This document shows, in pieces, positions 44,750-56,659 of a DNA stretch of 64,000 nt. The notes beneath the pieces are model-generated. The model saw nothing but the letters and a program-made list of their open reading frames with translations. It was not told the origin of the DNA and ran no database searches. Position 1 is the stretch's first letter. Every line of letters begins with the position of its first letter. Position numbers and translations under genes: made by a program. Source of the stretch: Patella vulgata (Eukaryota > Mollusca > Gastropoda > Patellidae); assembly GCF_932274485.2 (NCBI RefSeq), contig NC_065879.2, positions 64,005,459 to 64,069,458 on the forward strand. Direction: 5' to 3'.

Positions 44750-45175
44750 TTGTATTCGTCGAAACAGTGCAAGAAATATGTCTATATAAAAAGGCCAGAT
44801 TGATGTGACGTAGTAAATGTGACAAAACATTCAGTGCAAAATAAACATTCTCAAATATTTCGATTCTGTGTAGACACAATCACTATGAAACATGGTCATT
44901 TCAATTCGGGCTTTCAGTTTCATGAAATAACATTTGTACATCGGTTTACGGAAATTTGCGAGGTTTATCTACTGCTCTGGAGTATTAAAGTTGTTGACAT
45001 ACTATGCTTATTATTTTGGTAATTAGAGATGGAAACATGTAACGCGTGTCCCAAGTAAACCAATAGAGAATCGTTCAACAGTAGGTAACCGACATTAGCT
45101 CTGTCTACTGTGGTGATTAACCCAATCTGAACAACTCGGTTATTTTTCACTTCCAATTGATAGAAATCGTACGAC
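44750..45175. other. No recognisable feature
   Basis: No repeat or coding signal supported. Confidence 0.4.
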
Positions 45176-45187
45176 GTGACGAAAGTA

Positions 45188-45846
45188 TGGAAGCCTATAA
45201 CTACCATTCGTAATTTCTACTTTTCGCCTCTTGAGAACGCGAAAGTCGAAATCGCAATATGTTTATGTCTTAAAGGTCACCGGAAAAGGTTCATTATTTT
45301 TTTAAATAATGCAAGTAATTATGTCAACATATCCTTTCCATAAGTATAACACGAACCCGAATGTCAATATTACTTGCAACAGGTAAATTTCAACATTAGT
45401 AATTTCCGCCATTCTCCGTGGGTAGTCGTAACTTTCCGTAAATAAACAATTGTGACGTCATTTTAGTCCTTCTGCTCATATTCTTGTATATAATTCTATG
45501 TACAGAAGGACTAAAATGACGTCACAGATTGCTTATTGACAGAAAGTTACGACTACCCACGGAGAACGGCGGAAATTACTAATGTTGAAATTTACCTGTT
45601 GCAGGTAATATTGGCATTCGGGTTCTGGTTATACTTATGGAAAGGATATGTTGACATAATTACTTGCATCATTTTTAAAAAAAAATTGATGCTTTTCCGG
45701 TGACCTTTAATTTCCTATTTTCGAGTCGATATTTGCTTGGGGTAGGTGCTGTCGCCTTGCATTATGTCGTGAAATAGACAATTTTCGACTTTCGTGTTCT
45801 GAATAGACGAAAAGTAGAAATTACGAATGGTAGTTGTAGGCTTCCA
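45188..45846. mobile_element. Near-palindromic hairpin element (foldback MITE)
   Basis: The left arm (45188-45474, 287 bp) and right arm (45503-45846, 344 bp) are inverted copies, mostly identical, around a 28 bp loop. Shared blocks include TGGAAGCCTA-AACTACCATT, AATTATGTCAACATATCCTT, GGTAAATTTCAACATTAGTA and TGACGTCATTTTAGTCCTTC. The right arm has about 65 extra bases (about 45710-45775). ACGAAAGTA lies outside both ends (45179-45187 and 45848-45856); a 9 bp duplication would suggest a Mutator-like origin. No transposase is encoded. A transcript would fold into a long hairpin. Confidence 0.85.
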
Positions 45847-45859
45847 TACGAAAGTAATT

Positions 45860-48225
45860 ACTATAAAACACACCATATCTGCAGCATGATGGCGTATTAA
45901 TGCTCATCCAGATATGATTGTCACACCCTTCTGGTGTCTATGCATACTGTGAACTGGATTGTACTCTTTATACTACCTCCAAAATAAATCTTAGTCTATC
46001 TTCTTATTAAATTCTGTGGTTACTCCGGAATAAATGATTACATATAATTTATACGCTTTACCCGGTTCCCATTATCTAATTTGTACATTGACAGTTTATC
46101 GTGTACACACAAGTCCCTTTAAACCATAAAGTATTCTTTAAGCCACGAAATTACCTTTAACCCTTGGAATAATCTTATCCCTTTTCACTTTTATCCCAAT
46201 TATTAGAATGTTTTCTCAAACCCAATCAAGGTTGAGAGCTAACTAAGTTACGCAGCCATCTTACATAGCCCCCCGGGATAAAGTTCCACTAAAGTGGCTT
46301 TTGAAAATGAATTACTCATGTTAAGAAAGCTTGGTGAATTGGTAAATTATTGACATGTTGATAAGAATGAATTACTCGTGCTAAGAAACTTGTTCAAATT
46401 ATCCTAGTGCTGGCATGTAATTGAAAGGTGTAAGAATACTGTAACAGATCACCAGATAATTATTAACTTTTAGTAACAGATCGTCATATTCCGCATGGTT
46501 TTGGACATGAAAAATATGATCTGGCCAAAAGTCAAAGACAATGGTCAGGACAGGGCAAATTTTAAAGCATCTAAACTGGGGTCCTCATATATCAATCGAA
46601 AACGATTCTTTTCCGTGTAGGCCTACACGGTTGGCGCTTCGTGCTTCGTCCCACCGAAACGATCAGACAATATAAATTTTGTCCAGTCAAACTCTGCAGG
46701 CTCTACCACCAGCATACCGATTACTGGAGGAGGTACTAGCGGAGCGGTATAAACAAAAGCTACAAAGAATATATAGCTTACAAGTGCATTGTGTTAAGTA
46801 GAAGTAGTATGAGGTACTTCGGGTTAAATCATTATTAGTAAAAAACTGATGTGATATGTTCATATCTGTTTTTACTGGTTTACTAATACAAAATACAAAG
46901 TAAATGGCACAATAGGTATTTTTATTTCTATAGCCACGAGTGGAATGCGATGTATCCGAATGTTTCTCTGACAACGGGTTTCCATCTACCCTACTTCGAT
47001 TTCCACCTTTAAAGGGTTGTGTGCATGCGACTAGGTAAACTTTCTTTGTTAACCCCGCAAGCCTCACCTCTGACAAGTAAAAATAGGGATTTTATTTGAT
47101 GCTCTTTGGTTTCATTTTGACCAGATCTTATATGTCTGATGTTCTAAAGGAGTTGATTGTGATTCAGAAGTGAAATAAGTTGCTAGGTGTTCAGTTTTGA
47201 AGAAGGCATGTATTATATAAGTTATGTTATAAGAGGTATAAAAACCCGGAGGTTGAAGGGTTAATCAGTCACAATAAAATCATTATACTTTATAAGCGAC
47301 TAACCTTTTTCTTGTACATCCATTAATGTCGAAATTCTAACGTGCGGTTTCAAGTATCGTATACATCTTTAGTTTTTGTCCAACGGACAACCTTTACAAT
47401 ATATGTGACTCTAGCAGTCGTATGACAAGTAAATGGTGTAGAGAATCATACTGGCGCATTTGCTTACTCCTCGCATACCACCCAATGTCACTTCTCAATT
47501 GAAACGTTCATTTAGCTAAGCCATTTTGTAGTACTTTTGTAGAAAATAATCCAATGTCTGGAGCCCCACTCGAGTAAAACAACCCTTTCAGACATTGTAA
47601 ATACCGAATCAAAAATAAAATACTCTCAAACACTTTGATGTGTCGAAAGGATCCCAGAAAAGGAGATTTAAAGATACTTTCCCAGAAAAGTATTTATCTG
47701 GTGTTTATTTCCAATAAAAGTATGGCAATTTTGGTATATATGGAAAGAAAAAAACATCCAATGTTACTAGAAAAATACTGGATTCCATGAAAGGTTTCCC
47801 TAACCGGCAACCCGATGATTAGTGATGTCTGCTCGAGTAACGTCAAAGGCAGCACACGAAGATTGCCTAATCTCCCAGCGTTAGTGAGCGCTTGATGTAT
47901 ATGTTGATAAACTTGATGGTGCAACAGTTTCTGAGTAAAAAACCACGAAAAGAAACTGGGCAGTGGATAATCCGAGAATACAATAGGCTTCGATATTTGT
48001 AATAAATAGTCAGCGATTAAAGATAACATCGTCTTGTATATGTTTTCGCACATTATGATAAATCAATTAGTTTGAATACGTTTTTAGTCCAAATATATCA
48101 CCAAATCACCCAGTTTGTACGCGGGAATGTATCTTTAAAGAAAACCTGGCGTGAATTTAATACAGACAAAATATAAAGCCCAACCATTTACATTAAGTAT
48201 CTAGTTAAAAGGAAAACCAGGTGTC
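45860..48225. other. No supported feature
   Basis: 2.4 kb without a matched repeat. Frames of 129 codons (minus, 46687-47076) and 119 codons (minus, 47694-48053) have no family motif and unremarkable composition; I do not call them genes. Confidence 0.4.
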
Positions 48226-48231
48226 CTTCAT

Positions 48232-48740
48232 ATATGTCAGCGTACCGGACTCTTGCCTATAATGTCGAGGGTTCGGATCCCGACGTGAGCCGAGAAGAAG
48301 CTTCTGGGGTCTCCAATCACGGTCTTGCCTTGTCAGGGGCGCCGCCTTCGAGTCTGACAAGGAATGTGTACCAAGTCATTCAAGTCGACGGAATTTAGCC
48401 TGTCGGTAAAAAGATAATTTTCGAACTGAAGTGATTAGACTGTACAGTTATATTGGGGTTGTTCAAATTTAAGGCAAATCACCCCACCTAATAAATCGTT
48501 GAGAAATATACGTTTTAACATGCTACTTACAATCGTAAACATTGTTATAATGGTGTTCAATGAGTTGAAAAATCGAAGTCCCGTGTACTAATTGGCGTGC
48601 ACGTAAAAGATACCTTGGCCGTAGCGCCGCAGTCCGGGCAAAATTTCTCTCATAGCCTACTGTATGGCGGATGTCCGTCTTCATTAGCCCAGTCGGAGCA
48701 GAGCAGTAGGACGTTACGCCCCATTTCATTTCATTTCATA
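48232..48740 (+). mobile_element. Type-C SINE, old, with extra sequence in the middle
   Basis: The head (GTCAGCGTACCGGACTCTTG; B-box GGTTCGGATCCC at about 48271-48282; GTGAGCCGAGAAGAAGC) and CTTGCCTTGTCAGGGGCG stand at 48232-48400. The 3' half (TTGGCGTGCACGTAAAAGAT through GCCCAGTCGGAGCAGAGCAG to TTACGCCCCATTTCATTTC) stands at 48590-48740. About 150 bp between them is not found in other copies and may be a later insertion, or these may be two separate fragments. Confidence 0.7.
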
Positions 48741-48744
48741 TCCT

Positions 48745-49340
48745 ATGCGATATAAATTTACAGTTATGGTAAGGGTTTGGGGCCGTTTGTTTGGAGTTTT
48801 TCTCAACAAGATAGTGGACAGAAATTCGACTTTGAATATCTTTGATGACAATTTATAGTCTATATAGTTTGTTGGGGTTTTTTTTGCCAGAAGAGTTAAC
48901 CAAAGAATTGCACAAAGGACACACAAATATAATTGTGTGTGGTGCTATATTCAACACGATTTATAGTTTGTTGATTTGTTACCGCAAGATTTACAAAAGA
49001 AATGACAGTCAGTTTAACACCCAAAGACTTCTCTAATTTAATATAAAAGCCATTCAAAAGAAAAGAAAGATAAAGATGTGACTCACGATGTTTCTGTTAG
49101 ACAAGGCTTTCGTAGATTTATTTTTAATGACTCACCTGAAAGAAAAAAATTACACATTAGAATAAAAAGAAATCATTTTAGAGATAAATGGAATAATAAT
49201 ACAGGCTTGCTTCGTTTGCTTTCCCGTGTTGATTGTTCACATAATAATTATATGAGAATCTATAATCCAAGTTGCATTAAATTTTTGTCCAATTTTTGCT
49301 ATCAAGACTATGACTAGTAATAGCTTCGACTGATGTCACG
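48745..49340. other. No recognised gene; unexplained 79-codon frame
   Basis: A plus-strand frame at 49078-49317 and one at 48842-49036 have protein-like composition but no motif I recognise. They could belong to a degraded element. Not called. Confidence 0.3.
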
Positions 49341-49361
49341 ATATTATGTTCTTTCTCCCTT

Positions 49362-49430
49362 TCCCCACCTTTGCATGGCAATTTTTGTTGATTTATCTGA
49401 ACTGAAAAAAAGAGTGTTTGAATTTACATT
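49362..49430 (-). repeat. Dispersed repeat family A, 3' part, inverted
   Basis: On the minus strand AAATTCAAACACTCTTTTTT, AAATCAACAAAAATTGCCAT and GCAAAGGTGGGG follow the order of the right end of family A (14912-14972). Confidence 0.6.
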
Positions 49431-49439
49431 TTCAGACTA

Positions 49440-49900
49440 GTCATCATTTTGTCAGATAATGTGACACGTTGGGCTGTTTTGTTTTGTTTTATATAAAAAA
49501 GAAGATCGTCATGATGTAAATTGTTATAGGCCAAGGAATAGCATGGATTTAACATTGAGTCTATCTTGGCATTCTTCTTGTTAAGGTCAGCTGCCCATGA
49601 TAATAGTCGGGCTATAGCTATTATATTACTAGATGTTCGAGACTAAACATGACGTTTCACATTATCTCCGTTCTGGGCCGCAACTGACTATTTGGAAGCA
49701 TGTAGAATTTTGCAGATCATAGCCGGTCGATTTTGTTTTGTTTTTGGTTGATTTGCCGTCATTTGACAAAACAGCGATATCGTATCTGTAAATCCATCGC
49801 TAATACAGATAGGATTATTATGAGTCCAAGCCAAAAGTGGTTTTCAAACGTTCCGCGTAAACAGGCTTACATAAGCTAAGATGTTTTTACATACGGCATT
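49440..49900. other. No recognisable feature
   Basis: No repeat or coding signal supported. Confidence 0.4.
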
Positions 49901-49902
49901 TG

Positions 49903-50257
49903 TTAAAGGGACAGTAACACTCTTGCTGGCTTGACAGCTCCAGAAAATAAAAAATAGCCTTATTCTAAGTACTAGGTGTGTTAGTGTCCTACCTGTTGTG
50001 TAAATTATCCATTAAATCCGATTTTACTTGTCCAAAGGGTTCAAAAATATTTTTAAATCAATGTCACATTTGAAAAGCTTAACGTCAGGCTTTTCAAATC
50101 ATTTAGTTGAATTTTTCCAATTTTTTAAATTAGGTGTGTTAAGATGAAATTTGTATCATCAATTAATTGGAATATTGTAAAATAGTACAATTTGTTGACC
50201 AGAATAAAGATTGGGACATATTATTCAGTTACAACAAGAGTGGTATTGAGCCTTTAA
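49903..50257. mobile_element. TIR MITE, 355 bp
   Basis: Ends TTAAAGGGACAGTAACACTC and, inverted from the right, TTAAAGGCTCAATACCACTC, each continuing TTG. An internal block CATTTGAAAAGCTTAACGTC is followed by GGCTTTTCAAATCATTT, a smaller inverted repeat. No frame. The TTAA at both ends could be the target site, pointing to a piggyBac- or Kolobok-like source; that is inference. Confidence 0.65.
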
Positions 50258-50259
50258 AA

Positions 50260-50940
50260 AAAACCAACGTTTTTTGAAAAAAAACACCCTATCAACGTTA
50301 TATTAGTTTAATCGCTGTTATTATTGTTCCATGTGTATAATTATAGTTCTTATGTGAAACCATTCCCCTTTTACATATTCCAAGACAAACTCTTCAACGT
50401 TGTCATTGTTATATGACATCGGAATTCGGGTTTTAGCACACCATGTTATGTTTGAATGACGGATGCCCGCACAAGCGCATATAGTTCACGTACAGCCACC
50501 CACAAGCCGTTGTTTGTAAGCTGGTTAGGCTGAAAGTGTGGTTTAACATTTAATATTATTCATGTACAGACTGAAGTTGCTTTATTGTCATTCCTTCCAG
50601 TGATCTGAGCGACAAAGTAAGATCCACCGAACCTTGTCTCCAAGTAATATAGCAATTTGTAATTCCAATCCTCGGAGACACAGACGGGACAATGTTTACT
50701 TTGTCGTCATAATGAACATGTACAAATACTAATAAGGAGAGACTTGATTAACAGAGTCTTGGGAATTGATGCGGGTGTCAATGGGATTACTGCACGGAAC
50801 TTGTTAATCAAGTCTTATGACGGATGAAACATCATTAATTATAATTAACTACCAAATGGTCCTCCGTGTTGAATGCTGAAAGGTCAAGCAAAGACATGTC
50901 AACCAATTAGAAAACAAGCATTTGTAATAGAAAATGATAT
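50260..50940. other. No recognisable feature
   Basis: No supported gene or repeat. Confidence 0.4.
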
Positions 50941-50944
50941 TTTG

Positions 50945-51165
50945 CAGGGGCGTGTCCAGGAATTTGAGCAGCAGGGGGTACAGGGTGTGAGGCCTAGGGG
51001 GAGGGGGAGGGGTAACAGTGAAACTGATAAAAGCAGGTGCTCATTTACGTCGATACTTGTATAGGATTACATGTAGAGCGTGGCGAGGTCAACACAGCGC
51101 GGCGGCTTCGCACGTTTGTTTCTTCAACGTTATTTCGATGAATACTACGTTCGGACACGCACCTA
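50945..51165. mobile_element. Possible hAT-like MITE
   Basis: The left end CAGGGGCGTGTCCAGGAATT and right end GGACACGCACCTA (inverted TAGGTGCGTGTCC) pair over about 13 bp. A GGGGG-rich segment follows the left end. No matching 8 bp duplication seen. Confidence 0.45.
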
Positions 51166-51169
51166 TTAG

Positions 51170-52200
51170 TAATGTAAACTGAAAATGAAGAAATCTAGTG
51201 TTTTCTATAGGCTATCATAAACATCCATATACTTGTTGGACAGACACTGTTATTCTCCTACTTACACCATGAACCTTAATTATAATACAGTTCAGTTTAT
51301 AAGGTCCATGCTTACACAATGTAGAATTTGGGAACTTAAAACGTATATCACGGGTCCTCCGATAGTTACACAGTACTAGAATAAATCTGTGAAGAGTTGC
51401 TTCACCCCGAATTAACAAGTTTTATCACTATAATATTTCGAGGGTCTTCTCCCTTAAATTACAAACAGAAATTTGACATTTGCTCAATAATTGTGTAGTT
51501 TCGTAACCATTTCATAGTTCGTTAATATCTGTAAAGATTATGTATATTTTTGTCAAGGGGGTTGCTTGATGGCATGATGGTTGAGATGTTTTGGCACTAG
51601 ATTTAAACCTAAATTTATTACACAAGCCCATGATAGCAGTAATATATGTGGGCCTCGATAAAAACTCCGATTTGTAAACGAATATAGATCTACCGAAAAC
51701 TTTGTGATTGCAAGTTGGAAAATAAGAGTCTACTCTTCATACGATGTCGGAAAATGATTTTAACAAAAAGATAATTTTCCCTAGGGACATCTGAATGACT
51801 AGTTTAATCAATTGTTGAATGTCTTTTAAAGATATAGTTCAAGGTTCTGTTTAATTGGTGTAAAGCCCAGTCGCATAAAGTTTTTAAAAAACAATATCTG
51901 ATTAATATTTTATCCATTTAATGCATTCGTCGGGTACCGTAACAGCTCTAGCCGACGTAGATTTGCTGATAAGGTTATCTACACGCAGAAGGTTGACGGC
52001 TTGGAGACACGAACGACAGTATTAAAATATGATATTAATTAATAAAGCGAAACGTCACAAACGATAAGTATGTTATCGCCTATAAGTTGATCAAGTTCTC
52101 AATGAAACATACATGCATTTGCACATTGTCAACATAATAATGGTTAATTGAAATGAATTTAAGGTCTGGTCAATAAATTGCTACTACTTTTCATCGAATT
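51170..52200. other. No recognisable feature
   Basis: AT-rich; nothing supported. Confidence 0.4.
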
Positions 52201-52204
52201 CGAA

Positions 52205-52315
52205 CTCTCGTATGTTCTTTCGCGAGCACGCTAATGTGTACATGGATGGGCCCCGGTTTTTTTTATCCCATTCAAATGACTTGGCACATTTTCCTTGTTA
52301 TTGCCGTGGCTATGA
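52205..52315 (-). repeat. Type-C SINE fragment
   Basis: On the minus strand AAAAACCGGGGCCCATCCAT, then GTACACATTAGCGTGCTCGC, resembles the mid-body of type-C SINEs (ACCGAGGCCCATGTCCACGT, TGGCGTGCACATAAAAGAAC). Both ends are missing. Confidence 0.45.
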
Positions 52316-52649
52316 ACTTGTTCGATCATAATGACTCTTAAAACATTTATATCTCAACTATGAATTGGTATATTTGTCACATATTTTGAATACCCCAGTG
52401 TAATTTAACATTATTATTTTACCAACCGACCAAGAACTTCAAAGCGCAAACGGCTCTTTAGTTAATTAGAAGGAAATAAATTGCGTTATAATAACTATAT
52501 TGTCGTTCTCTGAATTAAAAATACATACTTAAAAAGATAACAGACAATCATAAATTCATGACCTGGATTCGAAAGCCTTTTAACTGAAATTAATGACTCT
52601 CATATTATTTTTTGAGATAAGGATTAAATGTACATTGGATAGCAAACAA

Positions 52650-52805
52650 ATAAATTTCGGGACTAACATAGTAAATATTTTTATTTCAATAATTTGCTTG
52701 TACGCGGGATAATTTACGAACTGGGAGGAAACCGGAACCTCCGTAGAAAACCTAGGAGGGTAGACAAACCATCCCCCTTGTCTGTGCACTGCAAGCATGG
52801 GATGG
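52650..52805 (-). repeat. Old type-B SINE fragment
   Basis: Plus-strand text CGGGACTAACATAGTAAATA, TTTCAATAATTTGCTTG, CTGGGAGGAAACCGG and GTAGAAAACC follows the type-B body order with many changes. Head and tail are absent. Confidence 0.6.
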
Positions 52806-52903
52806 AACTGTTTTTGAATTAAGGAATTACATTAGAACCGAAATGACAAGTTGTGGTAGGGGGATATTTCTTGCAATAAATCTGTGATTTAGGACAAAAT
52901 ATA

Positions 52904-54366
52904 TTCAAAGCCATTAAAAACGCAATGCCTAATTCGTGAAATATTTCTGGTAAACGTTTTCTTGGGCTTTACTATCTTATGGCACATAGGTGAAACTTGT
53001 GATGGGTCTCTTTCTGTGGAGTTCTGGGTTTGAACCCATTAACAATTCTCGGTAATGAACTTTGTTCGTTCAAACGCAACACTTGTCTTTTTTCACGATT
53101 TTAAGCAGTCCCATGTCACGCGTTTTGCACGTGCATGCCCCGCACTGTGGCCCTTTACAAGTCAAAATTTCAACATTCATCACTTCTATTCGGGAAAATG
53201 ACACGCCCTACACATTAAAACAAGAACAGAGCTATTGGCATACTGGATCAGGGGGCTTCACAGGTAGCTGTCGCCAGACACTTTAATGTAATGTCCAGCC
53301 ATTGACCATTGCTCGCCTCAGACAAAGCTTCCACGCCACTGGAAGAGTTGCCGAACGGCCCCGACCTGAAGCGCCACCTGTAACAACCGTTGCTCAAGAT
53401 TGCCACATATGCGCAACAGATTCCAGTCAGCTACTGCTAATGTCAGGGGAACTGTTGGAACACGGCAACGTCAGGTCAGTCCCCAAACAGTCCAAAGGTG
53501 CCTGGCTGTTCTTGGGTTACGCTGCCGTCGACCTTACCGTTGTCAAACCATTTTGCATCGTCATCGACTTGCCAGACAGCAATGGGCCGCAAATCAGGGG
53601 TATCTGCACACCACAACTTGGCGAAATGTTATCTTCTCGGATGAATCCCGATTCAACCTCAATTTTCCTGATGGACGTCACCGTATCTACCGACGTCGAC
53701 ATGAACGCTTTTCTAGTAATTGCGTGCTGGGAAGGGATCGTTTCGGGGGAGGTGGCGTCATGGTTTGGGCCGCTATCAACGTCAACCTCCGGTCCCAGGT
53801 GGTGGTGGTCCACGCAATCTTAACGCTCAACATTATGTCGTCGCCATCCTTGGTACGGAGTTGCTTCCATTGCTGGCTCAACATGGTGTCCTTCGACAGA
53901 TGGTTTTCCAGCATGACAACGCCCGACCCCACTCTGCCAGTTTGACAAGAGATTTTCTGAACAATCATCATATCCGTGTTATGGATTGGCCCACTATGTC
54001 TCCCGACATGAACCCGATCGAACACCTTTGGGATGAACTTGGACCACCACAACGAACTGTTGCCGAGTTGGCACAGGCACTCCAAAATCATTGGCAAACA
54101 ATCCCACAGCGTGTAGTGAGACATCTGTGCGACTTCAGGCATGTGTGAGAGCTCAGGGTGGACATACCCGATATTGACTTCAGCTGACCCCTGCTTTGTT
54201 TCATGGTTGTCTGACGTTTCGGTTTTGTGCAGTTCTAGTGAATTCTTTTATGAAATTATCCACAGATGCTTGTTATCTCATTTTTGTCAATTGTTATGTA
54301 GATTTGTTAAAAATTGTTGCAGTAAATAAACTTTGAATTTGGCATTGCGTTTTTAATGGCTCTGAG
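52904..54366 (+). mobile_element. Tc1/mariner-type DNA transposon, copy 2 (DD34E)
   Basis: Left terminus TTCAAAGCCATTAAAAACGC and right terminus, inverted, CTCAGAGCCATTAAAAACGC; TA precedes the left end, but the right flank reads TG. About 1463 bp. It aligns with the copy at 13204 but has neither of its duplications and keeps the catalytic core, so it better represents the family. Not functional, because the transposase is broken. Confidence 0.88.
53198..54148 (+). pseudogene. Tc1-type transposase pseudogene (DD34E)
   Basis: The Tc1 pieces appear in order over three frames. The N-terminal HTH (NRAIGILDQGASQVAVARHF, about 53218-53280) is preceded by an in-frame TAA. A second HTH (GTRQRQVSPQTVQRCL) and the first catalytic Asp (FSDESRFNL, about 53640) share a frame that runs to about 53800. 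After a frame change, the rest of the core has HDNARPH (second Asp) and WPTMSPDMNPIEHLWDEL (Glu). Between the second Asp and the Glu lie 34 residues, the DD34E signature of Tc1. It ends RVVRHLCDFRHV with a stop at 54148. At least three lesions, so inactive. Confidence 0.88.
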
Positions 54367-54439
54367 TGACCTCACAACTCACAAAACACGGTTTCTTATT
54401 TTCAATGACGTTATGGGGGAGTGACTGACTGGTGCGTTT

Positions 54440-54605
54440 TTAGTGTCCTCTCATGGTTATTTTGGGACTAACATTATGTCATATCTTTACTTGATTAGAA
54501 AGGTGCAAAGGGTTTTTATAGGGGAAAGCTAGCGGAGAAACCCAGGGGGATAAGCAGGTTACCCTATTAGTTGCCACTGTCAGGTATTCAATCGCACTGG
54601 GGATT
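54440..54605 (-). repeat. Very diverged type-B-like SINE fragment
   Basis: GGGACTAACATTATG, GCGGAGAAACCCAGG, GCAGGTTACCCTATTAGTTG and ACTGGGGATTG follow the same order as the type-B body, with heavy divergence. Confidence 0.4.
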
Positions 54606-54609
54606 GTTC

Positions 54610-55060
54610 AGATTTTCCGTGACCGTCAGTGTATCTTTGGAGGCTAAAACAATCAAAAGAATATGAATTCACTCCCAACTATAAACCAGTTTTACGATAA
54701 CTTTTAGTCTTTTGATGTATTTCTGTTAATACTGAAAGCGACATTTCGTTACAATTATTGAAATTTGTTATGAATATTCTTAGGCTTAAATTAAGAAAAC
54801 ACAATGTTTGTAATCTCACGGGAAATGTTATTTTGTAATGGTATGTCATGTGCGACATGTTACATTCACATAAACCATTATTAGCTATGGCAAGATTCCC
54901 AATTAAATGGAAGTGGTATAAGCTGTACCAGAGTAGGGGAACTTTGCATCGTGCACCACATATGAAAGATCATATTGAGGATATATCGGCATACCCTTAC
55001 GACCAACACTGATTTATCAATAGTAGGGTTAACAATACTCTCCTTAGTGTGATAACTCGG
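54610..55060. other. No recognisable feature
   Basis: Nothing supported. Confidence 0.4.
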
Positions 55061-55300
55061 TGCCTGACAAGGAACAATGTCTAGTCATTCTGGTGGGACA
55101 CAATTCCCAGGTTCTGTGTACATGTTGGCGTGCACGTAAAATAACCCTTGGCTGGTGGAATTCGAAATAAATGCAGATCGTAGCGCCGCTGTCTGGGCAA
55201 CATTTCCCCCATAGCACACATTGCATGACGTAAGCCAGTCTTCATTATTTCGGTTGGTGCAGGAAAGTAGGACGTAAAACACCATTTCAATTTGCATTTC
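55060..55300 (+). mobile_element. Type-C SINE, head missing
   Basis: From GCCTGACAAGGAACAATGTC through TTGGCGTGCACGTAAAATAA and GTAGCGCCGCTGTCTGGGCA to GTAGGACGTAAAACACCATT and a TTTCAATTTGCATTTC tail. The tRNA-like head with its A- and B-boxes is absent. Minus-strand frames here are spurious. Confidence 0.75.
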
Positions 55301-55304
55301 TCTA

Positions 55305-55665
55305 TATCGTACGAAATGGTGATCTGAACATGTAGAGAATACTCAGCTAAATGTTAAATGGAGATAAACTCCTTATGAAAAATGACGATCTAGTAATTCT
55401 AGTAATTCGTCGAGCGCTGAGAGAAAACTGTTTTGTGCAATTTCACTTGACTTTGCAAAATGGCGACCCATGCAGGTTCATGCAGCGATGTAGTAATTGC
55501 TCTAGTAATTTGTTAAGGGTAGAGAGAAGAAAGATCACTCGACTCTATCAATATTTATAGTAGAATTAGACGTGTAATAAAACAGTTTAACTTCCAATAC
55601 AACAAACAGTTAACCGTCTTTTAACACCCGACATTAACGTCAAGGTCCACCACAACTACAGCTTC
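55305..55665. other. No recognisable feature
   Basis: Nothing supported. Confidence 0.4.
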
Positions 55666-55669
55666 GATA

Positions 55670-55845
55670 TGAGTGTTCAACATTCATTGCCTCTCTGGTT
55701 ATCCGTCCATCGCTTACTGACGCTACGATTATCTGTCCAGTGCTTATTGGCACGGCGATTATCGGCCAAACGTTCATTGACTCTACGACTATTCGTCCAA
55801 CGCTCATTGACTCTACGATTATTCGTCTAACACTCATTGGAGATG
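55670..55845. repeat. Minisatellite of ~30 bp units
   Basis: Five to six units based on TCATTGACTCTACGATTATT followed by CGTCCAACGC, with drift. The minus-strand 65-codon frame through it is a periodic translation of the array. Confidence 0.82.
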
Positions 55846-55849
55846 CGGG

Positions 55850-56655
55850 TGGGGGTTTTGTTAATTAATGTCGTTGAAACAAATTCAAAACTCTAAATAG
55901 GGAGTTAGGTGTCTATAAATCTATTTTTGTTAATTATATAAATCTATTTTGTGTATCGTTGGTTTAGAAAATCTCAAAATTACAGACAAAGGAACATAGA
56001 AAATAGAGAAATAACAATGACAACTGTGATTTTGTTTCTTTTCTTCGTTGTTTTTACCTGAAAAGTATATCGTCTGGCCTTTAAATTATTGTCACATACA
56101 AGAGGCCGTCTTCGTTGGAAATCAAAACAGAACCGGCGGGAACGTTGCTTTTCAGGTAATATTCACCTACCCCGTATTGAACGCGTAACCATATAGTATG
56201 AAATGAAAATGTTGGAAATGAAAGCAGAGCAGGCAGGAACGTCGCTTTACGGGTAAATTTCACATACCCGTATTGCACACGTAACCATAGTATAAAATGA
56301 ATTTTTTTGTTCCAAAATTAATGAATTTTCGTGTTAACGAAAAATTCTACCATTTTCCATTCTATAATATACAGAGATAATCCATTAATCCGTCAGAATG
56401 AATCAATTCCTATAGCTAAGACTGGTTTGATGTAATTTGCTTTGACATTTGACAGACATATCCGGACAAAATTCCCTTTCCTACCACTAGTAACCATAGG
56501 CACTGCCACAAAACAATGGATTGTTAATCCCATAATGACTAAAGTATTTTGTCGGCTTCAAAAGTACATCATTATATTAAATCTAAATTACCAGAAGGTC
56601 CAATTATACAAATAATAATGCATCTTAAAAGTCCCGGAGTATTTAAAACTTTCTT
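55850..56655. other. One short duplicated block, otherwise nothing
   Basis: At 56128-56205 and 56222-56295 a ~90 bp unit (CAGGAACGT-GCTTT-CGGGTAA-ATT-CA, CCCGTATTG, ACGCGTAACCATA) is repeated once. No gene. Confidence 0.5.
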
Positions 56656-56659
56656 CCAA

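Noticed and set aside
44370-44789. 139-codon frame (plus strand)
   Set aside because: It is the reverse complement of a full-length SINE with readable target duplications.
46687-48053. Two minus-strand frames of 129 and 119 codons
   Set aside because: Composition like surrounding AT-rich DNA, no family motif, no neighbouring exons.
49078-49317. 79-codon frame with protein-like composition
   Set aside because: No motif recognised and no extension in either direction; could be part of a decayed element but cannot be supported.
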